Under the pieces are notes generated by a model. That model searched no databases. It saw only the letters and a list, made by a program, of their open reading frames with translations, and was not told the origin of the DNA. A DNA stretch of 64,000 nt, taken from the NCBI GenBank assembly GCA_038237475.1, contig JBBRYS010000011.1:1-64000 (forward strand). The letters run 5' to 3'. The position numbers and the translations under genes are program-made. Shown one piece after another: positions 17,476 through 24,770 of this stretch (position 1 is its first letter; each line of letters opens with the position of its first letter). This stretch comes from JAOAPY01 sp038237475. GTDB taxonomy: Bacteria; Acidobacteriota; Blastocatellia; Pyrinomonadales; Pyrinomonadaceae.

Positions 17476-18996
17476 ATGCGTTTTCGCCCTCTCAGTTTGC
17501 CCGTCGTGGCGTTGCTTTTGCTAACCGTGCCTGGCTTCCATGCTGCGGCGCAAAATACCAGCTCGACCGTGCAGCGACTCGACATAATGCGCTCGAAGCT
17601 CGAGGTCATGCATCGCTCGCTCAATAGCGCTATCGCCGGCATTCCCGAGAAATCGCAGGACAAGACCAAGAAGGTGGTGGATCCCGACGATCCTCGAACT
17701 CGGCTGCAGGGGCTCGCAAAAGAGGTTTCAACTGTTTTGTCGGAGGTGAACGATCTCCACGCCAAACAAGAGCGTTCCGAGAAAGTAGAAGTATCAAAAC
17801 TGGAAGCGCTCGAGACTTCGGTGACGGAGTTAGACGGCCGCGTTCAGACTGCGCTGCAGGCAACTGCAAGTGCGCGAACCGGTGGCGCGTCGACTGGCGG
17901 AGATTCAGGCGCGAAGAAAGGTCAGAAAAAAGGATTTAAACTTTGGCCCTTCGGGGGAGGCGCCAAACAGAGTGAGTTCGAAGACTTGACGAGCGTGGTT
18001 GCTCCGGGTCGTGATCGCGTTTTGTTCGAAACTGCTGCCAAAGAAGTTCGCAAGGGATCTCATGAGACCGGCCGGCTGTTGTTCACGACCATCATCACCA
18101 CTTATCCCGATTCGCCATTCCTGCCGCTGGCCAAGCTGGCAATTGCCGATTCCTTTTATCTTGAAGGCGGAACGAGTTCTCTGATTCAAGCCGGAGCCTC
18201 CTACCAGGACTGGCTGACATTCTTTCCGACTGACCCCCTGGCCGACGCAGTCATGTTGAAAGTTGCTGAAGCGGAAATGCGTCAAATGGGATTGGCGGAT
18301 CGAGACGTCACACACGCGCGCAAAGCTGAACAACGTCTCAAAGCCCTCTTGCAGCAATACCCGCAAACCAAATTGCGAGCTGAAGTGGCGGAACACCTGC
18401 GCGAAGTGCAGGAGAATCTGGCCATGCACAATTTCGGCGTGGCCTTGTTCTATTATGACTCGCGCTATGTTCATGGTAAGGGTGGCCTCAAGGGAGCCCA
18501 ATCGCGCCTCAAAGAAATCGTGGATAAGTATCCTGACTTTTCCTACATGGACGAAGTTTTATTCCGCCTGGCGACCACATATCAACAAGAGGAAGAACCC
18601 GACGAGGCAGCCAAATACTATCAACGAATTGTGCGCGATTACCCCAACAGTAATTTCATTGAGAAATCTACTGATCAGCTCGGTATTATCGGAGCAACAG
18701 TTCCCGAACCCGATCCGGCCCGCAAGAACGTGGCGCCGCCTGAACACCCTAGCTTTATGGGTAACCTGATGCAGCAGGTGGCTGGTCGAGCAGATGTAAG
18801 CGTGGGTAAAGACGGAATCCTGATTAGCCGTGACCACAAGGCAGGCCAGGACCTGATTGATCAAGCTCTCAAGTACAACGGTCAACTACCAAGCAACACG
18901 ACTCCAGTGGCTCCTGTGCAACTGCGAGACTCGAAAGCCAGGGCAACCGAAACTCCGGCAGTGCAGCCACCGCCGCCCGGAACTGATAAGCCTTAA
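17476..18996 (+). CDS. BamD/CpoB-like TPR protein with N-terminal coiled coil
   Basis: 506 residues from the ATG at 17476, chosen because GGAGG lies 8 bases upstream (the in-frame TTG at 17461 would precede the site). A signal peptide (SLPVVALLLLTVPGFHAAAQ) ends in an AAA-type cleavage site with no lipobox Cys. Residues about 25-125 look coiled-coil (RLDIMRSKLEVMHRSL ... EALETSVTELDGRVQ), then a Lys/Gly linker, then TPR-like repeats of the YfiO/BamD type (LFTTIITTYPDSPFLPLAKLAIADSFY; YYQRIVRDYPNSNF). BamD helps fold outer-membrane proteins and is normally a lipoprotein, so this could equally be a CpoB/YbgF-like periplasmic protein. A Pro-rich C-terminus follows. Confidence 0.75.
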   Translation: MRFRPLSLPVVALLLLTVPGFHAAAQNTSSTVQRLDIMRSKLEVMHRSLNSAIAGIPEKSQDKTKKVVDPDDPRTRLQGLAKEVSTVLSEVNDLHAKQERSEKVEVSKLEALETSVTELDGRVQTALQATASARTGGASTGGDSGAKKGQKKGFKLWPFGGGAKQSEFEDLTSVVAPGRDRVLFETAAKEVRKGSHETGRLLFTTIITTYPDSPFLPLAKLAIADSFYLEGGTSSLIQAGASYQDWLTFFPTDPLADAVMLKVAEAEMRQMGLADRDVTHARKAEQRLKALLQQYPQTKLRAEVAEHLREVQENLAMHNFGVALFYYDSRYVHGKGGLKGAQSRLKEIVDKYPDFSYMDEVLFRLATTYQQEEEPDEAAKYYQRIVRDYPNSNFIEKSTDQLGIIGATVPEPDPARKNVAPPEHPSFMGNLMQQVAGRADVSVGKDGILISRDHKAGQDLIDQALKYNGQLPSNTTPVAPVQLRDSKARATETPAVQPPPPGTDKP

Positions 18997-19020
18997 CCAG
19001 TCGTTTGCGAATATGAACTA

Positions 19021-19051
19021 ACGGCCCGCAGCATGTTAGACTGCGGGCCGT
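19021..19051 (+). terminator. Intrinsic terminator after the BamD-like gene
   Basis: A perfect 11-bp stem acggcccgcag / ctgcgggccgt with a 9-base loop, followed by tcagtttta. It lies 24 bases past the stop and 20 bases before the next start. Confidence 0.85.
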
Positions 19052-19070
19052 TCAGTTTTAGAAGGTGCAC

Positions 19071-19568
19071 ATGACGAACCAGACGTTACCAGTTAACTAC
19101 CAACCGGAGTTGCGGCGTCGCCAGAGACTGGCGGCCACGACAATCCATGCGTTGCTGGCTTTGACGGTCGCGCTGTCGCTGGCGGCGTTCCTGGGGCGCA
19201 ACCGCTTTCACCAGCAGGATAACTCCCAGCTCGAGATGGCTCTGAAAATCACGATCGTATTCTTTGGCGTCGGGTCAGTCGTTTTGCGACGAACAAGATT
19301 TTCCGCCATGCGCTTGCGTGATATTGCCGGCGTCAGAGGTGTATCAGGCTTGTTGGCCACCTTGCAGAAAACCACTATCCAGGTAAGTTTGTTGGGGGCC
19401 GCGGTCGCGGTTTTTGGATTTGTTGCCACTGTCATTACCGGCAATACCTTCGACACTTACGGGGCCGGCGCCATTGGGGTTTTTGTACTCCTGAACTGTT
19501 ATCCTACCCTCAGTTCATGGCAAAAGACCGCCGTGCGATTCGATCCGGCCCAGGCGTCAGCACGCTAA
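19071..19568 (+). CDS. Small hypothetical membrane protein
   Basis: 165 residues from the ATG at 19071, with GAAGG 5 bases upstream (the in-frame GTG at 19065 overlaps that site). Three to four hydrophobic segments are visible: TIHALLALTVALSLAAFLG, ITIVFFGVGSVVL, VSLLGAAVAVFGFVATVI and AGAIGVFVLLNCYPTL. Polar ends (RRRQR and RFDPAQASAR) suggest cytoplasmic termini. I do not recognise the family. It sits between the BamD-like gene's terminator and ispE, 22 bp upstream of ispE, so it may share a transcript with ispE. Confidence 0.72.
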   Translation: MTNQTLPVNYQPELRRRQRLAATTIHALLALTVALSLAAFLGRNRFHQQDNSQLEMALKITIVFFGVGSVVLRRTRFSAMRLRDIAGVRGVSGLLATLQKTTIQVSLLGAAVAVFGFVATVITGNTFDTYGAGAIGVFVLLNCYPTLSSWQKTAVRFDPAQASAR

Positions 19569-19590
19569 CCAAGAGTCTCCCAAAGAAGCT

Positions 19591-20514
19591 GTGCCGAAAT
19601 ACGACTTCATACTGCCTTCGTTTGCGAAAATTAACTGGTCGTTGCGGATTCTGGGTCGACGTGAGGACGGGTATCACGAGATCAGAACACTCCTGCAGAC
19701 GGTTTCACTTCAGGATGAACTCCATTTTGCAACGGCAGAATCGAGCGATATAAATCTCTCCTGCGATGATCCTAAGATCCCGCTCGGCGAAGACAATCTC
19801 ATAATTCGTGCGGCGAATATTCTTCGCGACCGCTTCGAGGTCACAGCCGGCGCCAGTCTTCATCTACAGAAAAATATTCCGGCACAGGGGGGCCTCGGTG
19901 GGGCTTCGTCAAATGCGGCGGTTGCGTTGCTTGGTTTGGCCTATTTATGGCGTTTGCGGCCGCGGTTTGAGGAACTGCACGAGCTGGCGGCACGATTGGG
20001 GGCCGACGTGCCATTCTTCCTGAGCGGTGGTACCGCGCTAGCAAGCGGCACCGGCACAGACATTGAGCCGCTCGCGGATCGCGAACGAAAGTACCTTGTG
20101 ATAGTGACTCCAAAGGCGACCGTTTCGACCGCTGCAGCTTATCAGGCCCTCAAAGCGCCTGCCTTGACATCCTCAGGAGACGTCTCTATTCTCTCTTTTT
20201 CTCATGCGGAGGTTGATTTAGAACTTTCGCATCTATGGGAGTCGCACAACGACTTTGAGAACGTGATCTTTGCATCTGAGCCGGAAATTGAGCGGGTGAA
20301 GCAAGCGCTGCTCAAAGTTGGTGCCGGCAGCTCGTTGTTAGCTGGAAGCGGTTCGAGCGTATTTGGTATCTTTGAAAGCAGAGAAGAGCAGGAGCGCGCC
20401 GTCATAGAAATGGAGGCGGAAAGTGATTGGCGCGTTTTTCCTGCTGTTACCGTGTTGCGTGATGAGTATTTGCGGGCATTGGGTACATGCATAGATATCT
20501 TATCGCTCAAATAA
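19591..20514 (+). CDS. ispE: 4-diphosphocytidyl-2-C-methyl-D-erythritol kinase
   Basis: A 307-residue GHMP kinase of the MEP (non-mevalonate) isoprenoid pathway, phosphorylating CDP-methylerythritol. It has the family start SFAKINWSLRILGRREDGYHE (active-site Lys13), the ATP-binding loop GGLGGASSNAA (100-110) and the DVPFFLSGGTAL segment with the catalytic Asp. The start is a GTG at 19591. It is followed by tRNA-Gln and prs. The ispE-tRNA-prs-rplY-pth order is a conserved arrangement in several bacterial phyla. Confidence 0.96.
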   Translation: MPKYDFILPSFAKINWSLRILGRREDGYHEIRTLLQTVSLQDELHFATAESSDINLSCDDPKIPLGEDNLIIRAANILRDRFEVTAGASLHLQKNIPAQGGLGGASSNAAVALLGLAYLWRLRPRFEELHELAARLGADVPFFLSGGTALASGTGTDIEPLADRERKYLVIVTPKATVSTAAAYQALKAPALTSSGDVSILSFSHAEVDLELSHLWESHNDFENVIFASEPEIERVKQALLKVGAGSSLLAGSGSSVFGIFESREEQERAVIEMEAESDWRVFPAVTVLRDEYLRALGTCIDILSLK

Positions 20515-20549
20515 GATGGTCTCGCTCTAAACAATCTGAGACTTAACAC

Positions 20550-20624
20550 TGGGGCGTCGCCAAGTGGTAAGGCACCGGTCTTTGGATCCGGCATTCGTAG
20601 GTTCGAATCCTTCCGCCCCAGCCA
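20550..20624 (+). tRNA. trnQ: tRNA-Gln (anticodon TTG)
   Basis: A 75-base cloverleaf with the CCA end encoded. The acceptor stem is tggggcg / cgcccca with discriminator G. The D arm is gcc-aagtggtaa-ggc. The anticodon stem-loop ccggt-ctttgga-tccgg carries TTG. The T loop is ttcgaat. Positions 31-39 form a T-T mismatch and one T-T mismatch occurs in the T stem. The sequence is close to E. coli tRNA-Gln in the acceptor and D arms. Confidence 0.96.
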
Positions 20625-20647
20625 GAAACGCCGTGACCTGTGATGTG

Positions 20648-20682
20648 TGACAAGTTATGAGCCCGACACTCCTAGCTTGTCA
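20648..20682 (+). terminator. Possible weak terminator between tRNA-Gln and prs
   Basis: tgacaag and cttgtca pair across 21 bases, and ttcgtcattttt follows. The stem is only 7 bp and the T-run is displaced, so this could also be a chance repeat of the ATGACGAATGACAA type. Confidence 0.3.
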
Positions 20683-20718
20683 TTCGTCATTTTTCAACTG
20701 TGATCTGTTACTGACTTT

Positions 20719-21666
20719 ATGAGCACAACGGGCGGGATCAAAATCTTCTCCGGGAACGCTAATCCGAAACTGGCGGAAGAGATTTGTCGTCAGTTGGGCT
20801 GCGATATGGGGCGGGCCTTCGCGGAACGCTTCTCGGACGGCGAGTTCAATTTTCAGATCGATGAGAACGTGCGCGGCGGCGATGTCTTTATTGTGCAGCC
20901 GACCTGTCCGCCCACCGATGCTCACGTGATGGAGTTGCTGGTGATGCTGGATGCTTTCCGGCGCTCATCGGCCGAACGCATTACGGCCGTGATTCCGTAT
21001 TACGGTTATGGTCGTTCGGACAAGAAGGACCGGCCGCGCGTGCCGATTTCGGCGCGCCTGGTAGCCAATCTGATTACCGTGGCGGGCGCCGATCGCCTGC
21101 TGACAATCGATCTGCACGCTGCGCAGATTCAGGGGTTCTTTGATATTCCCGTGGATCACCTTTATTCGGCCCCGGTGATGATTGGTTACTATCAGGACAA
21201 TCCGTTGCCGAATCTGACCGTGGTTGCCCCGGATACCGGCGGCGCCGAACGGGCTAGGGCATATGCCAAGCGCCTGAACGCCGAACTGGCGTTATGTGAC
21301 AAACGTCGCGAAAAGGCGAACGTGGCCGAGGTAATGAATGTGGTAGGTGATGTGCGGGGACGCAGCTGTCTGATTGTCGATGATATGTGCGACACAGGCG
21401 GCTCACTGACCAAGGTGGCCCGGGCTTTGAGAGAAGCGGGAGCGGCCAGGATCGATGCCTGTTTTACGCATCCCGTACTTTCGGGCCATGCCGTTGAGCA
21501 GTTGGCAAAATCCGAGATCGAGCAGATAATCGTCACGAACACGATTCCCTTGCACGAAAACGCGTGCAAGTTGAATAAGATAAAGGTTCTAAGTATCGCG
21601 CCATTACTGGCGAAAGCGATCAAGTCGATCCACGAGGAGACGAGCGTCTCTTCGCTCTTCGTATGA
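20719..21666 (+). CDS. prs: Ribose-phosphate pyrophosphokinase
   Basis: A 315-residue class I PRPP synthase making phosphoribosyl pyrophosphate from ribose-5-phosphate and ATP for nucleotide, His and Trp synthesis. Motifs: IFSGNANPKLAEEIC, FSDGEFNFQIDENVRG, the DLHAAQIQGFFDIPVDHL segment, VAPDTGGAERAR, and the PRPP loop VDDMCDTGG (about 219-227). Length is standard. It lies in the ispE-prs-rplY-pth block and is separated from rplY by a 174-bp leader containing a long inverted repeat. Confidence 0.97.
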   Translation: MSTTGGIKIFSGNANPKLAEEICRQLGCDMGRAFAERFSDGEFNFQIDENVRGGDVFIVQPTCPPTDAHVMELLVMLDAFRRSSAERITAVIPYYGYGRSDKKDRPRVPISARLVANLITVAGADRLLTIDLHAAQIQGFFDIPVDHLYSAPVMIGYYQDNPLPNLTVVAPDTGGAERARAYAKRLNAELALCDKRREKANVAEVMNVVGDVRGRSCLIVDDMCDTGGSLTKVARALREAGAARIDACFTHPVLSGHAVEQLAKSEIEQIIVTNTIPLHENACKLNKIKVLSIAPLLAKAIKSIHEETSVSSLFV

Positions 21667-21700
21667 AGGGCAAACACTGATGGCTTGAAGGGAAGACCAT

Positions 21701-21818
21701 CAGCGATTAGTTCTGAGATTTCCGATCTCAGCTCTCAGGTGATGTGCGGCGTTAATGAGGACTCTCGTTACCTGCCAGCCTGAGAACTTAAGATCTGAAA
21801 TCTCAAAGCTGATCGCTG
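21701..21818 (+). repeat. Long imperfect inverted repeat in the prs-rplY spacer
   Basis: The left arm at 21701-21739 and the right arm at 21779-21818 are about 40 bases each and mostly complementary. The outer part cagcgattagttctgagattt pairs with aaatctcaaagctgatcgctg, and the inner tctcagg with cctgaga. A 39-base loop separates them. In RNA this would be a long hairpin about 20 bases before the rplY start. It may be a regulatory leader, a transcript-processing site or a dispersed repeat. Confidence 0.6.
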
Positions 21819-21840
21819 AGCGTTTGTAAAGGGAGCAATT

Positions 21841-22509
21841 ATGTCAGAAAAGAAAGATATTACCGTTCGCGCCAAGCAGCGCGAGGGCCGCGGCAAAAAC
21901 GATTCGCGCCGCGCGCGCCGCGAAGGTTTGGTTCCTGTAACCGTTTATGGCGGTGAAGGCGGGTCCGTTTCGGCACTCGCGCCATTGCGTGATCTGGCGG
22001 CGATTCTGCGCTCGGACTCGGGACGCAACACCATCTTCAGCCTCGATATTGAAAACGTCGGCGCTAATGAAGTGATGTTTCACGATCGCCAGGTAGATCC
22101 AATTCGCGGACGTCTCATCCACGCTGACTTTCGACGGCTGGTAGCAGGTGAAAAAATCCAGGTGACTGTTTCGATTCACCTCGTTGGCGAGCCCATCGGT
22201 GTTAGCGAACAGCAGGGCTTCCTGGAACAGATTGTGCGCGAGATCGATATCCGTTGCGATCCGAGAGACATTCCCGAGTCGATCAACGTGGACGTTTCCG
22301 GTCTGGGAGTTCACGACGTGCTGCACGTTTCCGACATCGCCACCGATGAACGCATCGAGATTCTGGCAGCTTCTGACGCGGTCATCGCCACCGTGGGTAT
22401 CGTTCAGGAAGAAGCTGCGGCACCAGCGCCCGAGGGTGAGACTCCAGCTGAACCTGAAGTTATCGGCAAGGGCAAGAAGGAAGATGAAGGCGGCGAGTCA
22501 GAGAAGTAA
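21841..22509 (+). CDS. rplY: 50S ribosomal protein L25 (CTC long form)
   Basis: A 222-residue long-form L25/CTC protein that binds 5S rRNA in the large subunit. The N-terminal L25 domain (ITVRAKQREGRGKNDSRRARREGLVPVTVYG) is followed by the C-terminal TL5/CTC beta domain (KIQVTVSIHLVGEPIGV ... CDPRDIPESINVDVSGLGVHD) and an acidic low-complexity tail (PAPEGETPAEPEVIGKGKK). GGGAG lies 5 bases before the ATG. It is directly upstream of pth, the usual partner. Confidence 0.96.
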   Translation: MSEKKDITVRAKQREGRGKNDSRRARREGLVPVTVYGGEGGSVSALAPLRDLAAILRSDSGRNTIFSLDIENVGANEVMFHDRQVDPIRGRLIHADFRRLVAGEKIQVTVSIHLVGEPIGVSEQQGFLEQIVREIDIRCDPRDIPESINVDVSGLGVHDVLHVSDIATDERIEILAASDAVIATVGIVQEEAAAPAPEGETPAEPEVIGKGKKEDEGGESEK

Positions 22510-22584
22510 CGAAGATAGACCGGGGAACGATAGGTTCATGTTCAACTGCCTATCCTCCCTCGTCATTCGATTCTGGATTCGACA

Positions 22585-23142
22585 ATGTTTTTGATTGTGG
22601 GGCTTGGTAACCCCGGCCTGGAATATGAATGGACGCGTCATAATCTGGGGTTCATGGTGATTGATAAGTTAGCGCGCGATGCCGGCGCCGAAGTAAAGCG
22701 ACGGGAATGCTCTTCGCTGGTCGGACGGGCCGAGCTTGAAGGTCAGAAGGTTGAATTAGTAAAACCACAGACTTTCATGAACTTGAGTGGAGGAGCTGTT
22801 GGTTGTCTGCTGGCAAAACGTGAGGCATCCGCCGCAAGCCTGCTGGTAATTAGCGACGACCTGGCATTGCCTCTGGGTAGCATCCGCATCCGTCCGCAAG
22901 GTTCCGCCGGCGGCCACAATGGATTGAAATCCATTATCGCGTCGCTGGGCAGTAACGAGTTCATCAGGCTGCGCATCGGGATTCAACCGGAACATCCCAC
23001 GGCCGATGTAAAAAGTTTTGTGCTGGAACCCTTCCCCAGAGCGGCTCGGGCACAGGTAACAGAAATTATTGACCGGAGCGCTGAGGCGGCGCGGACAATT
23101 CTACGAGACGGTGTTTTGAAAGCAATGGCCGAATATAACTGA
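22585..23142 (+). CDS. pth: Peptidyl-tRNA hydrolase
   Basis: A 185-residue enzyme recycling tRNA from prematurely released peptidyl-tRNA. Family motifs: VGLGNPGLEYEWTRHN with catalytic His19, VKPQTFMNLSG, ISDDLALPLGSIRIR and GSAGGHNGLKSI. Length is normal. It is 75 bp after rplY on the same strand and 79 bp before rpsF. Confidence 0.97.
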   Translation: MFLIVGLGNPGLEYEWTRHNLGFMVIDKLARDAGAEVKRRECSSLVGRAELEGQKVELVKPQTFMNLSGGAVGCLLAKREASAASLLVISDDLALPLGSIRIRPQGSAGGHNGLKSIIASLGSNEFIRLRIGIQPEHPTADVKSFVLEPFPRAARAQVTEIIDRSAEAARTILRDGVLKAMAEYN

Positions 23143-23221
23143 GAGCATCCGCATTCAGCATTCGGATAACCCTTCTTGCTTCACAAAGAGTGAGGCTGGA
23201 CATCCATAAGGAGGATGAATT

Positions 23222-23653
23222 TTGGCAGGACTAAGACAGTATGAAGTGCTCTTTATCGTCGATCCCACTGCGGACGACGATGAAGTCGCAAAGATCACCG
23301 ATACCTTCACGCAGATCATTACAGATCAGGGCGGCACCATCACCAGGGCCGAAACCCTCGGTCGACGTCAACTTGCGTACGAGATTCTGCGCAAGAAGGA
23401 AGGCATCTTTATCGACATTGAGCTTGAAGGCTCGGGCAAGGAAATAGCCGAACTGGAGCGTCGCATGCGCGTCAACGATCGTGTCTTGCGCTATCTCACC
23501 GTGCGCCTGGACGAGGAACGCCAGCGGGCTGAGAAGTTCAAGGACAAACGCGCCCGCAAGGCTGCCAAGCGACCGTTTGGCGCCGGCCAGTCTGCGCGTC
23601 GGGGAACGTCAGATTTTGCTCCCGCCGCTGCCGATGAGGCGAGCGAAGGCTAG
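23222..23653 (+). CDS. rpsF: 30S ribosomal protein S6
   Basis: 143 residues beginning at a TTG just after AAGGAGG (23208-23214), spacing 7. A nearby ATG at 23215 is out of frame. The start MAGLRQYEVLFIVDP is the S6 N-terminus. LGRRQLAYEI and VNDRVLRYLTVRLDE are typical of the ferredoxin-like fold. The C-terminal 40 or so residues are a basic then Ala-rich extension beyond the short S6 form. The rpsF-rpsR-rplI-dnaB order is conserved, but no ssb gene is found between rpsF and rpsR here. Confidence 0.96.
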   Translation: MAGLRQYEVLFIVDPTADDDEVAKITDTFTQIITDQGGTITRAETLGRRQLAYEILRKKEGIFIDIELEGSGKEIAELERRMRVNDRVLRYLTVRLDEERQRAEKFKDKRARKAAKRPFGAGQSARRGTSDFAPAAADEASEG

Positions 23654-23735
23654 CACCAGTTGGATGGAGCATGGCCGGACAAGGTCTTATACCTGAACCC
23701 GCCGCCCGTTCACTTACGAGACATACGAGGTAAAC

Positions 23736-24053
23736 ATGTCAGCTAATTACGAAGATCGCAACCGCAATTACGAAGATCGCCAACGCAACTACGACAACGA
23801 TGACGATGGCGACCGGGGACGTGGGGGACGTGGCGGACGCCGCATTCACCGGCGTCGCATTTGTCGTTTCTGCATCGAGAAAGTCGATATCATCGATTTT
23901 AAAGATCTCAGGCTCCTGTCGAACTATGTTCCGGAGCGGGGAAAGATTTTGCCACGTCGCATCTCGGGCAACTGTGCCATCCACCAGCGTATGCTGGCCG
24001 AGGCCATCAAGCGAGCGCGCAACATTGCGTTGTTGCCGTACACCACTGATTAA
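23736..24053 (+). CDS. rpsR: 30S ribosomal protein S18 with charged N-terminal extension
   Basis: 105 residues. The conserved S18 core (CRFCIEKVDIIDFKDLRLL ... RISGNCAIHQRMLAEAIKRARNIALLPY) fills about 42-103. The first 35 or so residues are an unusual low-complexity extension: three tandem NYEDR/NYDND-like units, then an Asp run and a Gly/Arg-rich stretch (GDRGRGGRGGRR). The tail is probably disordered and nucleic-acid-facing. Its repeat units are near-identical in DNA too (aattacgaagatcgc twice). The ATG at 23736 follows a weak GAGG. Confidence 0.95.
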   Translation: MSANYEDRNRNYEDRQRNYDNDDDGDRGRGGRGGRRIHRRRICRFCIEKVDIIDFKDLRLLSNYVPERGKILPRRISGNCAIHQRMLAEAIKRARNIALLPYTTD

Positions 24054-24070
24054 GAGAAGGAACAAAAGTT

Positions 24071-24622
24071 ATGGCACACACACGCATTCTTTTACGAGAA
24101 GACATTGATGACCTGGGCGCGCGCGGAGAGATCGTGCGCGTGCGCGCTGGTTATGCACGCAACTATTTACTGCCGCGCAAGCTGGCAGTCCAGGCTACGG
24201 CCACCAACGTGAAGGCTATCGAACAGGAGCGCGCCGGTCTCTTGAAACGCGAAGCTACCGAACGTTCGACCGCTGAAGCTCAGGGCGAACAGTTGGGTAA
24301 GCTGGTCCTGTCTTTCATGCGCAAGGCTGGAGAACAGGGAGCGCTCTACGGCTCAGTTACATCCATGGATGTAACTGAGGCGCTGCAGGAAAAGGGTTAC
24401 GAAATTGACCGTCACCGGATCACCCTGCGGGAACCCCTCAAGCGGCTCGGCGAGTATCAGGTACCGGTGCGTTTGCATCGCTCGGTATCCGTCGATCTGC
24501 AGGTCAAAGTAGTTGCGGAAGGCGAAGCCATCGCCGGTCACATGGCTGCCGCAGAGGCGCCAGCAGGCGGGCAGCCGGCCGAGGAAGAGACCACCGGCGA
24601 CGAATCGAATAGCGCGGAGTAA
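24071..24622 (+). CDS. rplI: 50S ribosomal protein L9
   Basis: A 183-residue L9 protein of the large subunit. The N-terminal 23S-binding domain is visible (ILLREDIDDLGARGEIVRVRAGYARNYLLPRKLA), followed by the long connecting helix and the C-terminal domain (LYGSVTSMDVTEALQEKGYEIDRHRI). A 35-residue Ala/Glu-rich acidic tail extends past the usual end. GAAGGA precedes the ATG, and the gene is 17 bp after rpsR, so the two are cotranscribed. Confidence 0.96.
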   Translation: MAHTRILLREDIDDLGARGEIVRVRAGYARNYLLPRKLAVQATATNVKAIEQERAGLLKREATERSTAEAQGEQLGKLVLSFMRKAGEQGALYGSVTSMDVTEALQEKGYEIDRHRITLREPLKRLGEYQVPVRLHRSVSVDLQVKVVAEGEAIAGHMAAAEAPAGGQPAEEETTGDESNSAE

Positions 24623-24658
24623 CATCCACGCCGGGAGCGAAAAAAAACGCGTCCTCTT

Positions 24659-24731
24659 TTGGCCGCGCCAAAGTCGCTATAGTATAGTGCGACGCTGTAA
24701 GCTGTGTTGTGAAAGCACCTTGCAGCGTCGC
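24659..24731 (+). promoter_or_regulatory. Putative promoter and leader hairpin upstream of dnaB
   Basis: A candidate -35 TTGGCC (24659-24664) and -10 TATAGT (24683-24688) are 18 bases apart. Immediately after comes an inverted repeat gcgacgctgtaag (24689-24701) / cttgcagcgtcgc (24719-24731), a 13-bp stem with one G-U pair. The hairpin would form at the very start of such a transcript. It could alternatively act as a weak rho-independent terminator for the rplI transcript, though only attttcg follows. Confidence 0.35.
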
Positions 24732-24770
24732 ATTTTCGTCTAACATTCCCTTAAGACTGCTGAGAGTTTC

